A stretch of 64,000 bases of DNA from Phaseolus vulgaris (lineage: Eukaryota > Streptophyta > Magnoliopsida > Fabales > Fabaceae). Shown here in pieces: positions 21,408 through 32,983 of this stretch; the first letter of the stretch is position 1; every line of letters starts with the position of its first letter. The position numbers were made by a program, and so were the translations under genes. The stretch is taken from positions 29,003,652 through 29,067,651 of the forward strand of contig NC_023750.2 in the NCBI RefSeq assembly GCF_000499845.2, in the 5' to 3' direction. The notes beneath the pieces were generated by a model. It worked only from the letters and a program-made list of their open reading frames with translations. It was not told the origin of the DNA and made no database searches.

Positions 21408-22669
21408 TTACGTCATAATAAAAATCTCCTCTGCGTCTACCTTTGCTTGGTTAAAGATAACCCTGTTTCTATGCTTCCAAATGCTCCATACTATTGAGAC
21501 CCAAAGGCTTTTCCATAACCTATTGCCTTCTTTGTTAAAGCAGATACAAGAGAATTGTTCAAAATGATAAATCAATTCTTTGTGGTTCACTAAACTAATT
21601 CCCAACCAACTAAAGCACATGTTCCAAACTTACTTGATTCCCTACATGAATGGAGGATGTGTGCAGTTGTCTCCTCTTCGGTTCCACATAATGCACATAA
21701 AGTATCTCTTAATAACACTCCCCTTTTGTGCAGATTCTGTTTTGTCGCTAACCTATTAGAGAAAGCCCTCCACACATAAAACATGGCTGAGGGCATAACC
21801 TTTAAATTCCAAAGAGAACCAAACACAGATACCCCCCAAACCTGTGGTTAGCTAACTTATTATAAGCGGATTTTACCGAAAAAGTATAAGATGGAGGATC
21901 GTTCCATATCCTTGAATCCTCTTTATCAGGTTGTAGTGACACCTATGATATTATTGACATGAAATCCTCTACCATAGTTTTTTCCCATTCAAACTAATCT
22001 CTTCTCCAACTAAATTTCCACTCCCACCCATCTGCGTTCCAACTACCAAAATTATCGATAGTCTTGAATTTAACCTCAGAGTTATTGTATATTCTTTCAT
22101 ATCTTACTCTGAGTTGACCATTGGTTAGCCATTCATCTTCCCAGAATTTGACCTTTGCCCCTGATCCAACTTTCCAGACCATATTCTGATTGAACCAATT
22201 AACTCCTTGGTTTGAAATACTAGCTTTGAATAAATCTAACCACCATCTAGACGTAAGCCTGTTTTTTTTTCGGTACATATGAATTTGACAACCACCTCAA
22301 ACCATACTTAGATTCTAAGACCTCCTTCCAAAGACCATATTCTGTAGAACCCAGTCTCCAGAGCCATTTTGCCAAAAGTGCCTTATTGAACAGCTCAATA
22401 CGTCTAATAGCAAGACCTCCCTCCTCTTTCTCTTTACAAATATTATCCCAACTAGTCCAAGCAATTTTCCTCCCTTCCGTTCCCCACCCCCACAGGAACT
22501 TTCTCTGTAATTTTGTAATCTCCTTGCACACTCCAATTGGTGCTTTAAAAAAGGATAGGTAGAATAGTGGTATAGCTTTGATAACCGATTTTATAAGGCA
22601 CACTCTTCCCGCGAATGACAGGTTCCTCCCCTTCCATACAAAAAGTTTATTCCTTATCTTTGATACCAC
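21408..22669 (-). pseudogene. LINE-1 C-terminal region with reverse-transcriptase zinc-binding domain
   Basis: Frames 22669-22247 (FVWKGRNLSFAGRVCLIKSV), 22278-21994, 21826-21590 and 21620-21408 follow each other with frame changes. The 21826 frame holds NRLATKQNLHKRGVL and CALCGTEEETTAHILHSC, the C-x2-C...H-x4-C signature of the plant zf-RVT domain. Confidence 0.85.
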
Positions 22670-22697
22670 AGGCTCCCAAATAGAACACCTAGATGGA

Positions 22698-23691
22698 TTA
22701 CCACCTATAGTTAAACCTAAGTATGAAAAAAGGTATCTCCATTATGCTACAATGGAGTATTTCTGAATACAAATTCACTTCGTAACTATCTACTCCAATT
22801 GCGCCTATCTTACTCTTAAAGAAGTTTACCCTGAGACCCGAGCTTAATTCAAAACATCTTAATATAGCCTTAATGCACCTAATATTTTGCACGTTTGATT
22901 CACATAAGAAGAGGGTATCGTCTGCAAATTGGAGTAAATCCACCTCCACGTTTTTATCCCCTATTTTAATTCCTGATAGCAAGTTTTTTCTTGTCGCTTG
23001 TTTTACAAGCCCGGATAAACCTTGTGCGACAATCAGAAACAAAAACGGTGCCATCGGATTCCCCTGTCTAAGACCTCTAGTTGGTTTGAATTCTTTTGTC
23101 GGGCTACCATTTACCAAAACCGAGAAAGTAGCCGATTCAAGGCAAGCTCTAATCCACTGAACCCATTTTCCACAAAACCCTAGTCTTCCCATCATGTAAA
23201 ATAAGAACTCCCAACTTATCGAATCGTATGCCTTCTCAAAATCAAGTTTCACAATCACCCCCCTTTACTTCCTTCTTTTCAAATCATCCACAACCTCATT
23301 CACAACAAGAACACTGTCTAACAATCCTTTATTGGACAAAAAAAGCTGACTGTGAACCATCAATTACCTTCTCAATTACTTTTTTAATCCTATTAGACAA
23401 CACCTTTGTCAAAATCTTGTACAGACAACCGACGAGTGATATAGGTCTGTATTCTTCAAGGGATTGAGGGTTCTCAGACTTCGGGATCAACGTTAAGAAT
23501 GAAGCATTACAACCCTTCGGAATCTTCCCCTCTTTGTGAAAGAATTTTACTGCTCCCAACACATCCTTTTCTAGTAGACACCAGTTATTTTTAATGAAAC
23601 TAAAAGTTACTCCGTCAGGGCCAAGACTTTTATGACTATCACAATTCCAAGTGGCTTCCTTTATTTCCTTTTCATCGAACGGGTCTGTCAA
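22698..23691 (-). pseudogene. LINE-1 reverse transcriptase domain
   Basis: Frame 23691-23329 carries the fingers (SLGPDGVTFSFIK, then YRPISLVGCLYKILTKVLSNRI). After a break of about 70 bp, frame 23258-22698 carries the palm: KLDFEKAYDSISWEF with the first catalytic Asp, GLRQGNPMAPFLFL, and QFADDTLFLC with the F-A-D-D box (about 22925). These are L1-type RT motifs. Catalytic residues are intact, but frame breaks before and after disable the protein. Confidence 0.9.
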
Positions 23692-23715
23692 GAGTCTATT
23701 ATCAGATTCAGAAAT

Positions 23716-24350
23716 CTACTTAAATTCCACATTATCCAACCTAACTCCAATATCTTCGATGACCGACATCTTGTTCTTGTAAAACTCTTTAACCACCTCC
23801 TTTACCCTATTTGGTTCTTCGACCCAGATATCAGAGAGATTACAGTGTGCTCCTTTTATCTCATTTCTCATCCTTCTCCATTTGATGGAAGCATGGAAGA
23901 ATTTTGAGTTGGAATCCCCCTGTTTAATCCATAATGCTCTTGACTTTTGTTGTAATAAAGATTCGTTCCTCTCATTTATGTCCTGTAGTTGGCTCAAAAG
24001 TTCTCTTCTTTCCCTGATCTTGTTTTCCTCCAAACCATCTACATCATCTCTCATATCTAACTCTTGTATATTCCTCAAGATATCAAGTTTGATCTTATCA
24101 ACATGCCCGAATCTTTATTCCATCCTTTCATATCACTCTTTAATATCTTCGATTTCTCCTTTAACACAATAATTTCATTGTCCTGGACCGAGTAACTTTT
24201 CCATTTGCTTTTAATAAAATTTTCAAACTCTTTATCTTCCTGCCATATGTCAAGAAACCTAAAAGATTTTGAACCCCAATCTACCACATTTGATTTTAGC
24301 ACTAGAACACAATGATCAAATATTTGTCTATCTATAACATATTGCTTACT
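23716..24350 (-). pseudogene. LINE-1 endonuclease end and RT N-terminal region
   Basis: Minus-strand frames 24302-24075 and 24078-23716 overlap with a frame change. The start reads FDHCVLVLKSNVVDWGSKSFRF, matching the S-D-H-C-P end of the APE-type endonuclease and the spacer after it. Later residues (KSRALWIKQGDSNSKFFH, about 23960-23905) match the conserved block before the RT fingers. All earlier endonuclease catalytic residues are lost by truncation. Confidence 0.8.
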
Positions 24351-24360
24351 AGAGCACTCT

Positions 24361-25018
24361 AAATATTATAATAATTAATATAATTATTATTAATAATAAT
24401 ATTTATTTGATTAATAATATTATTATTTATAACAATTATATTTATTTTAAATATTATTATAATTAATATAATTGTTATTATTTATTTTTAAATGAATTAC
24501 AATTAAAATAAATTACAATTAAAAATAAAATGCAAAAAGGGTTTTGCGTTGACTACACCGACACTAAGTCATATATGTGTAACTAACAATATATCTGTTA
24601 GACAGACTACACATATTATAATTAATATTAATATAAAAATAATAATATAATTATTATTTATACACAATATATTTTATCTGAATATATTATTCATAACATT
24701 ATTATTGTTTATAATAATAATATTATATAAATAATAATAACATTATTATTAGTATTATAAATATATACTTTCAATATTAATAATAATTATAATAATAATA
24801 ATAATAAATATTTATAATAATTATATGTTTTTAAATGTTATTATAATTAATATATTTATTATTATATGGGAGTTGTATTATTAAATTATAAATAAAATAT
24901 ATTGTAATTAAAAATAAAATAAAAAATAATAGTATAAAATAGGTTGACACTATTTCTTGTGTGAATTTGATCGACATTTGTTGTGTCAATTAGTTAGACA
25001 TATGCTAATTAAATTATA
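24361..25018. other. AT-rich low-complexity stretch
   Basis: Dominated by ATT/AAT runs with many short inverted repeats and no ORF. Three copies of a GTTGAC/GTTAGACA-type word (about 24550, 24597, 24940) are reminiscent of the small repeat unit at 59925-60335. No gene seen. Confidence 0.6.
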
Positions 25019-25023
25019 TATGC

Positions 25024-25910
25024 TGATGTGACCCAAAAACACATGAAGATGATTAAGGATGCTAAACTTAAAGGGTCATCTCAACAAGCAAATAAAGATG
25101 TCATGTATAGGAGGAATGGTCAAGGACCAAAACATTTGAAGTTTTTCCTATTAGTGTTCTTAACATTTCTAATTTCTTTAGAATAGATTTAAAATAGAAC
25201 ATAAAAGAGAAGTAGTGGAAAAGTCACGTTTTCTAGAATAGGAGTGACTTGTTTGGAGCGGCATTTTCAATGCCTTTTCACTTTCCTTTGCCTTGTTATG
25301 ACTGACCTTCTACTCTATATAAAGAGGAGCTTGTCTCTTGTATAGACACATTGATATTGAATTTTGAAAGTAAAGTTACTTTTCTCAAATTGAGAGAGAT
25401 TTTGTGAGACTTGTTCTCCTTCTCCTAGTCTTATCTCGTGAGTCTTTGGGAGCTCTCAAGTGGCGCGACCTTCACTCATCTTGGAGCCTATTCACCTTCC
25501 AAGTGGCGTGTTCATCTTCCCTTACATCAACCACATAAGTTTTTCCAATCTTTTCATCTTCTTCTTCCATTTCCATTCCATATCAAACTCTAAACATGTC
25601 TTGTTCATTGTTCTTGTTCTTTAATCGGTTGAATGTTGTAAATTATTGATTTTAGTCGGTTTATATTGTGTTGTTCTTCATTTCAATCGGTAGTTTAATT
25701 TGTTTCTTGATTTCAGTCGGTAGTTTCATTTGTTTCTTGATTCTAATCGGTTGAATGAGTTTGTTGGATGTTTTGTTCGATTCATATGCTTCCTTTCATT
25801 GTTTGATCGGTTCATATTCTTTAGTTTTGTGTTCTTGAATTGCTTGAGAATCTTGATCCTAATTCTTAAAAGTGTCAACTAATGAACCATCTCCTAATCA
25901 ACTCACATCA
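25024..25910 (+). repeat. Solo LTR S1 of the gypsy-1-related family (about 887 bp)
   Basis: TGATGTGACC start and ACTCACATCA end match the TGATG...ATCA termini of the related LTRs. Inside are a TATATAAAG box (25316-25324), the conserved TTGAGAGAGA and AAGTGGCG blocks after it, and six TCGGT words between 25620 and 25830. TATGC occurs at 25019-25023 and again at 25913-25917, two bases beyond the LTR end, so it may be the 5-bp duplication with a slightly altered edge. No internal region is attached. Confidence 0.72.
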
Positions 25911-25917
25911 TATATGC

Positions 25918-26790
25918 TCGTTTATTTTTTTCCGAATGTACAAAATTCCTAATGTCACTTTCTTCTTCTAAGTTTCTCCATGCAACAGTTCCTCACACTG
26001 ATTTTCTCCTCATTGCTCTGAGTTTCTCTGCCTCCAGTGAGCTTCTCATCCTTCGTCTTCATCCTGCTCCAACCTTCTTGCATCTCCAACTTCCACCTCC
26101 AAGTATTGGTCCATATTCGTTCATCCTCAAATGTTGGTTTTGAAAGTTCATGCAGTAAGTTCATTATCTTCGAGATCTTGCAAGTTGTGGTGGATTTCAT
26201 ATGGGTGTGTTTTTAGTGTCTAAAATCTGATTTTAATTTTTTATTTATTTTGTAAAATTGATTTGATTTTAAAATTCAAATCCAACTACTCGAATTGAAG
26301 GCTTAAAGATTCTGTTGGGAGTCTAATCTTAAGCATATCCCTGACTTCCAGGTAGTAAGCATGCAAATTTTATATATGTTGACACGCGTATTTTGTGATG
26401 GAAAACTTACTTGAACGTGAAATTTCTATGTACATATATTTCTAGATAACTCATCTCGATAAGATTTTATTAATGTTTTGAAAATAGTGTTGTTCAAGAC
26501 TGTTACTTGATGTATAATTCAAATTAGTGGTACAAAAGAATGATAGTATAACAAAAAATTCTAATTAAGTCCATGATTTGGTAGATCAACTAGTCCAATT
26601 GTGCTCTATGTTTTTCTGTTTTAATTATTTTTTTATTATTCAAAATTTTACTTTCTTTGTTTAGAGAGAAATATGTATTACAAAGTAATTTTCTTAATAT
26701 ATATTTTAGTAAAACTTATGTAAAAGTACACGTGTTATCACTTGAAAAATAGCATATGTTAATATACTTAATTATTATTATTATTTCCAA
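25918..26790. other. Intergenic stretch without recognisable gene
   Basis: A C/T-rich part (25950-26110) resembles the leader of the CACTA elements, and GTAAG-like and AG words occur, so it may be the 5' flank of the old CACTA gene. No homology to a coding sequence was recognised. Confidence 0.4.
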
Positions 26791-26794
26791 AAAA

Positions 26795-27225
26795 ATTCAA
26801 AATCTAAACTTTATGTCATTTTTAATTGAATTTAAATTTTATGTAAAATCCAAAAGTTTCTAAATCCAAACTTATGTGATTTTGAATTATATTTTGGTTT
26901 TATGTATCTAAAAAAAAATTAAATGTAAACTAGGGTCATTTTAATTTTATATTTAAATGTTATGTAAATCCATAAAATTTCTAAATCTAAAGTTACGTGA
27001 ATTTAAATTTAAATTTAAATGTAAATTCAAAAAATTTATAAATCTAAACTTAATTGATTCTAATTTATATTTAAATTTATGTAAATTTCAAAATCTAAAC
27101 TTATGCGGCTTGAATTTAAATTTGATGTAAATTTCAAAACTTTCTAAATCTAAACTTATGACATTTTAATTTCAATTTAAGTTTGATGTAAAATCCAAAG
27201 TTTCTAAATCTAAACTTAGATATAA
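26795..27225 (+). repeat. Diverged tandem array, unit about 55-62 bp
   Basis: About eight copies of a unit marked by TCTAAATCTAAACTTATG followed by ATTTAAATTT and TATGTAAAATCCAAA. Copy starts lie near 26800, 26858, 26915, 26978, 27037, 27088, 27142 and 27205. Units differ by many substitutions and small indels, so the array is old. No coding content. Confidence 0.75.
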
Positions 27226-27899
27226 TTGTACAAAGTACAAGGAAATATAAATTCTCCAAGCACCAATGAAAAAGAAAGAAAAAAAAAAGGTCAATTTGAT
27301 ATAAGAAAATGTTCATGAACACTATTATTTTCATCGAATTGTTTACACGTAATCATAATATATAATGTAATATAATTAATTTTGTTAATCGGTATGTAAT
27401 ATAATGCATTCTCCTCGGTATAAGATCAATTCACTTTTCAATAGGCAGTTAATTAAAGATGTCTTATATGTTAGAGATGCAGTATATTGGACACTAATCT
27501 TGACATATGGTAAATATATTAGGTGTTCTTTAGGGTCCAATATTTTGTGAGCAACTGTAGTAGGATCAAGCCTAAACAATAAAGTTAAATACACAATTGG
27601 TAATTTGAGGTTACTTATATTTTAGAGGCACTGCATTGGACGATGATCTCTGCATGGTTCATGCAGTAGGTACTCTTTAACCTCCCATATTGAATGAGGA
27701 CATACAATTTTATATGATGGAGTATTGCAAACCACTTCACAATACAACAATGTTTTTCCACCATTTCGAGCATAGAAATGTTTTATACCAGAGTACATAT
27801 CAACATAGTATCATGTCAACTAGTAACTAATTGTAGTTGACTTAACTCCGAAGTGCAATTCATGTTTTAATCAACATATATTGATATGTTGGCTATAAT
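27226..27899. other. Intergenic stretch to the left of copia-1
   Basis: AT-rich, no gene or repeat seen. Because copia-1 inserted at 27899/27900, this DNA was once continuous with 34136 onward and so may be the 5' flank of the old CACTA transposase. Confidence 0.45.
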
Positions 27900-29007
27900 T
27901 GTTAGAATGTATGATTTTAAACTAGAGGGGGTAAATGGTTTAAAGGGAGTTTTCGCAAACTTTTTAAGATAGAATGAAATTCTTTGCAAGAAACCAGATT
28001 TAGAAATTCAGTTTGCCAAGAACAAAACTCAAAACAAAAAAGCAACAGAAAAACAACCGGTTGTTTCGCAGAAACAATCGGTTGTTTATACTAGTAATAT
28101 AACAGCAACTAAAATTAAAAAGTTTAAAGAAGAGAGAATTGCACAAACAGTTTATACTGGTTCACTCTTAACCCAAGAGCTACATCCAGTTTCCCAGAAA
28201 CCACTGGGAATCCACTAGGTAATCAAATCCAGATTACATACACACACCACCAAAGAAGTGACCTTGATCCCCTCAAGACACACACTTCCTTTGGCTCAAC
28301 ACATACACCACCAAGAATGTTGATCTTGACAACCTCAAGAGCACACAACCCTTCTTGGCTTTACAACACCAGAATGAATACAAATCACAGAATGAATTAC
28401 ACTGTTACGGAATCAACTGAAATCAATACAGAGTAATCATATTCCACTTCTCTCTTGAATAACCAAAGCTCAAAGTTCAAACTCAAAATGCTTCAAAACT
28501 CTTTGAAAAACTCAAATATGTTTTTCTTTTCTTGTTATTTGTTATAAATCATTAACAAACTATTTATAGTATTCAAATCTTGGTCAAAACATTTAAAGCA
28601 GGAGCGTATTCAGTTATGAAATCAATTAAAGCTCTTTTAACAAACAAAATTGTTTTCTGTTAAGATTCCAAACAAACAATCGGTTGAAATAGCGAATCAA
28701 TCGGTTGTTTGGGTTTGACAGCAAGTCAACCATCCAAAATAGTTTTCAAACTTTTTCAAAAACACCTAAGTATAAAACAATCGGTTGTTTCGACAAAACA
28801 ACAGGTTTTTTTCACTTAGTTTGAAAAACACTTTAATCTTAAAAGATTTTAAAACACTTCACCTTTAGATTCAACAAAGAGTGGATTGCAAATATAATCT
28901 ACCTCAGATCTTACTCTAAAGCACACCAGCAACAACAAGCACATCCAGCCTTACATTAAACACAAAGGATTTGGATTCTTCAAAGCTTGAACACACTTGT
29001 TTCAACA
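27900..29007 (-). repeat. 3' LTR of copia-1 (1108 bp)
   Basis: Ends TGTT...AACA. On the minus strand it follows GATAGGGGGAGAT. It contains a TATA-like CTATAAATAG (complement of 28560-28569) and copies of the near-palindrome AAACAATCGGTTGTTT at 28051-28066, 28072-28087 and 28775-28790. It has a single copy of the 21-bp unit that is expanded in the partner LTR. Confidence 0.9.
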
Positions 29008-29020
29008 ATCTCCCCCTATC
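29008..29020 (-). other. Polypurine tract of copia-1
   Basis: The minus strand reads ATAGGGGGAGAT directly before the LTR start TGTTGAAAC. It is the expected plus-strand primer. Confidence 0.85.
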
Positions 29021-29423
29021 TGATGAAGACAAAACCCTGGTTGCTTGTGTTGTACTTGTTTGAATCTGAAGCAGGTCCTGCAAAACAAATTTTAAGCAAA
29101 GCACAATATCTCTGATAGAAGGTTAGAGCAGTAAAACAAAACATGTTTTGTTTAACCAAAACAACAGCTAAAAACCACCAGAAATACCAGCATATCAGCA
29201 GCAAAGCAGCAAAATTAAAGTTCACTTAAACAAAACATAGAGTTTGCAGAATAAAAGACAACACAACATAAAATCTCCCCTTATTTGTCTTCACAAATAG
29301 ACAATAAGAAGAGATAAAAAGGCAATTGTTTCAGATTATACAGAATTTAACAGCAAAAGCACTTAAATTGATACAGGGCAAAAACAATCAATTGTTTCGA
29401 GCATTCAACCGGTTGTTTTTCCT
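29021..29423 (-). other. 3' non-coding spacer of copia-1
   Basis: Between the second ORF and the polypurine tract. It holds two CGGTTGTTT-type words near 29386-29418. No ORF with recognisable content. Confidence 0.5.
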
Positions 29424-30652
29424 TCAATCATCCTTGCCATACTGAAGTTCAAAGATCTGGTTCTGAACAACTTCAATATGTTCATCCAGGGTCATAAATC
29501 GAGTATCCATGCTATTGAATCTATTGTCAATGCTCTGGAAATTGGTCACACAAAGATCATGGAGATTTCTTTGATTTTCAGCAAAGCCATCAAGCCTATT
29601 CACCATGTATCTTTCAAAAGAAGACATAAAAGGCATCTCATCTCCTTGATGTCCTGCACTTGTTCCAACTTCAAAGGTAGTTGCAAGATGATCTTCATTG
29701 TGAATATCCATATCAGCAGCTTGATCTTCTTCATCAAAATCAGCAGCTGCAGCACATGATGAACCACCATGATCACCATCTTTGCTCACCCATTTTCCAT
29801 TTATTTTGGTGAATCCCATCTTGCTTAGAGAGCCATTGTTCATTTCTTGTGTTGATTTAACCAACACAGAGGTCTCATCTTCAAGATTCACTTCAAAATA
29901 GAGCAAGAATTTAGAGATAAAACAGCATAGGGATAGTGGTAGTCACTTAACGTCATGGATTTTTGCATATGCTCTTTGATGATATGAATCCAGTTGATCT
30001 TGATCTTCTTCATGATGCAGTAGATGTATACAAGATCTTCTTCTCTTAAGACAAAATGGTTGCTCCCCCTTGGAGTTAGAATCCAAGTAACAATAAGAGC
30101 AAGCACCCTTTCATCCAACTTCAAGCCTCCAACAGAACAAGTTCTCACTTGGGCTTGTTGATTCTTCAAACAACTCTTGTAGTATTAGACTTTGTTGAAA
30201 TCCTCCACTACTCCAAGATTTCCCTTGTTAATCCTTAGACCAATATATTTTAAACCCGTTACTGCAGCCCACACATCATGGGTAATCTCCATGTCTACAC
30301 CTTTCACATGAGAAACAAGGTTGTTTCCTTCGAACTTAAGGTTGGTGTAGAATACCCGAATTAAATCAGGGTATATGTTTCCCTTCATCTCCAAGAATCT
30401 TCTCAGCAACTGATCTTTTAGAAGCTTTCTCATATTGTCAAGCTTTTGATTTTTCAGCCAATCAAAGGAAACAATTTTGGGGTTGTTGATCACCTTTGTT
30501 CTTGTTTCAAAGTGATATCTCTCAATGAGCTCATTATCCCCTGAAAACCAACCCTCAAGTCTCCCTCCAGACCTCACAGCTCTTGTTTTGATCCTCTTTG
30601 ATGTAGGAGGAGTGGACTCCATGATAGCAGAAAAAGAGGCAAAGGGTCTCAC
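29424..30652 (-). pseudogene. copia-1 second ORF: putative plant transposon-protein / env-position ORF (one stop, one frameshift)
   Basis: Frames 30652-30185 and 30169-29888 are in phase, split by a single TAA (about 30185). The third, 29906-29424, follows a one-base shift near 29905. The whole spans about 410 codons. Motifs such as YPDLIRVFYTNLKF, VKGVDMEITHDVW and LALIVTWILTPRGSNH resemble the domain annotated as putative plant transposon protein. The end is acidic then coiled-coil (MVNRLDGFAENQRNLHD). It occupies the place, between pol and 3' LTR, where Sireviruses carry an env-like gene, so it may be that gene or a captured sequence. Role unknown. Confidence 0.62.
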
Positions 30653-31399
30653 ACAAAGAGAGCAAGAGATGTTGCAAGAGATGGCTCAATTGATTGTTCT
30701 TGTGAGAGAGAATAGTTGTACCAGAATTTATAAAAAAGCTGAACCTTACGACAATCAATTGATGTGAGTGGGTTTCAGTCTTCAAAGAGAAAAGACTTGA
30801 CCAAGACCTGCACAGAAAACGTCACAAAAAGCAGAAAAACACATGGTCATCACATGTGATCTTTGACTAGTCATAAAGGCTCTTGAATTTTCAAGATTAT
30901 GGAATATATTCCTTTATGACATGTTGTAACTTCCTCCAGAACATAATCAGGCTTTCAATACAACTTTATTGACTCAGGATCTTTTCATAATTGAGATCTG
31001 CAACAGACAGAATGCAAAAAGAAATTAAATCCATTCTTTCATAGTGCTGCCAGAGAGGAAACAATCGGTTGTTTTTCTGCAGCTAGAAGATAGATTGAGA
31101 TTTTTCAAATATTGACTGAGAAGGATTCAAAAACATATGTAATTATTCAAAGAAAGAGTTTTTAAGCATGAAATAGTAATTAACAAATCAAAGGCAGAGT
31201 TAAGGAAGGTCTTATCCTTTTTATGAGGTCTCTTCAATGAGTCATTTGTTTGTGATCAAGAAGCTTCTTTTGACTTTTGAAAAGACTTTGACTGGTACAT
31301 AACATTGATTCAGTTCCAGTGTTAATCTTTTCCTTCCAAGAACCTGATCAGATGACTCAGAGCCTCATATTCTTCTAGATTCCCTGCATAAACATGAAT
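30653..31399 (-). other. Non-coding stretch where pol is missing in copia-1
   Basis: No RT, integrase or protease motif on either strand. One near-palindrome AAACAATCGGTTGTTT lies at 31059-31074. It is likely the scar of the pol deletion plus the upstream region of the second ORF. Confidence 0.6.
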
Positions 31400-32832
31400 T
31401 CAAGCAACAAGGTTTGGTCCCCTTACAAATGTGGGTCCATTTGATTTATTTTTATCATTTGAAACCTCACAACCTTTGGGAATCCATTTCATAAAACCTC
31501 TGGGAACAAAATATTTCCTTATTTTGTAGAATCTGAAAAAATGGTCTCTCTTCATGCAATAAAAGCATGTAACAACCGGTTGTTTCGACTTAACAATCGG
31601 TTGTTTTACAGGCAGTTTTGAAAAGTTCTTTGAAAAATTATCTTGCTTGTTCTTTGGATTAAAACCTAATCCAGCTCTTCCAAACACACAATTTTGAGAT
31701 GCCAAGACATTCTCAATTTTGAGAGAACCAATCGGTTAGCTTCTTCATGTGTTTCTTGAAAAGCTTCAAGCAATTTACTATAATTTTTAGCATTTAGAGA
31801 AGCACATGAACTTACATCACTTGAGCTACATGACTCATCATCTTCTTCTGCATTCAAGCATATGTTTGCTTTTTCTTCTTCACTTGATGATGAGCTTGTT
31901 GAGGAGACTTCATTCTCATCCCAAGCTATGTATGCTCTTCTTGACTTTCTCTTTTTCTCCTTGTGGCTTGATTTCTTTTCATTGATTTCTTTTCATTGCT
32001 TTCTTTGTTTGGGCAATCTGCTTTAATGTGCCCTTGTTCACCACAACCAAATCAGGTATAGCTAATTGAAATCACTGGTTTTCTTATTGCCATACCTTTC
32101 TTTGTTGGCTTCTTTGTTGCGATTTCTCTTCAAAAATCTACTAAACTTCTTGGATAGAAAACTAAGGTTTTTTTCTTCACTTTCACCACTTGATTCTTGC
32201 TTGCTTTTTTGCTTGGCAGCTTTCAAGGCAATGCTTCTCACATGCTTGTCTTCACTCTCTTGAACATTGAGTCTATTAATTTCTAACTCATGTTCTCTAA
32301 GTTTACCAAATAAAGAAGCCGTTGTCAAGGATGTCAAATCTTTTGACTCAGAAATTGCGGTCACCTTTGGTTGCCATGATCTATCAAGACACTTGAGGAT
32401 CTTGATATTTAGCTCTTCTTTATCAAAGGTTTTCCCAAGACTCATAAGGTGGTTGATGATGTGGGTGAACCTTTTTTGTACCTCAGCGATTGACTCACCT
32501 TTAAGAATTTTAAACATTTCATATTCCTGAATTAGAGTATGTTTTCTAGCTCTCTTCACATCATTGGTTCCTTCATGAGTCACCTCCAAAGTGTCTCACA
32601 TCTCCTTGGCCGAAGAGCATTGAGAAATCCTTAAAAATTCATCCGAATTCAAGGCAGATGTTATGATGTTCTTAGCAATACAATCAAATTTGGCCTTCTT
32701 GTTTTCAGAATCAGTCCATTGAGACCAAAGTTTTTCAATGGAAGATCCATCTTTTTCAAATTTTGGAATAAAATGACCATTTTCAATTGCATCCCAAATT
32801 CCCTTGTCAATAGATTCAACAAAGATTTTCAT
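31400..32832 (-). pseudogene. copia-1 Gag (UBN2-type), broken
   Basis: Frame 32832-32596 begins the copia gag (WDAIENGHFIPKF) and meets TGA where Trp is expected (about 32596). Frame 32589-32062 continues in phase with HTLIQEYEMFKILKGESI and FTHIINHLMSLGK, the UBN2 gag core. A CCHC knuckle (CGEQGHIKADC, about 32045-32010) has lost its first Cys to a TGA. A second Cys-rich block with WIPKGCEVSNDKNKS (about 31560-31450), characteristic of Sirevirus polyproteins, ends the recognisable region. Two CGGTTG near-palindromes (31571-31606) lie inside the frame. The particle protein cannot be made from this copy. Confidence 0.85.
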
Positions 32833-32964
32833 CCTAACTTTCTAGAATTGGTAATTCAAACCATAGAAAAGAAGTGGTCTGTTGATTGATGCACCCTCTC
32901 CAAAAGGTAGTTTTTCAGCCATTGAAAAAATATTTTAGGATCAAACTTGAGTATTTTTCAAGTA

Positions 32965-32983
32965 CCGAGCTCTTGATGCAAAT
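32965..32983 (-). other. Primer-binding-site region of copia-1
   Basis: TTTGCATCAAGAGC on the minus strand directly after the 5' LTR. It resembles a decayed initiator Met-tRNA complement. Confidence 0.5.

Larger units (their letters stand above)
20524..24360 (-). mobile_element. LINE-1: 5'-truncated plant L1-type LINE
   Basis: On the minus strand the element starts within the last part of the endonuclease (about 24340). It continues through RT (23691-22698) and a zinc-binding C-terminal region (about 21830-21590), and ends ...TTTGCCG followed by nine A (complement of 20524-20532). The flanks AATATTGTAA (20514-20523) and AATATTATAA (24362-24371) could be an imperfect target duplication, but both lie in AT-rich DNA. 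5' truncation is typical of LINE integration. About eight frame changes or stops break the ORF. Confidence 0.83.

Noticed and set aside
24361..25018. AT-rich stretch considered as a replication origin or centromeric satellite
   Set aside because: No periodic unit and no support beyond base composition.
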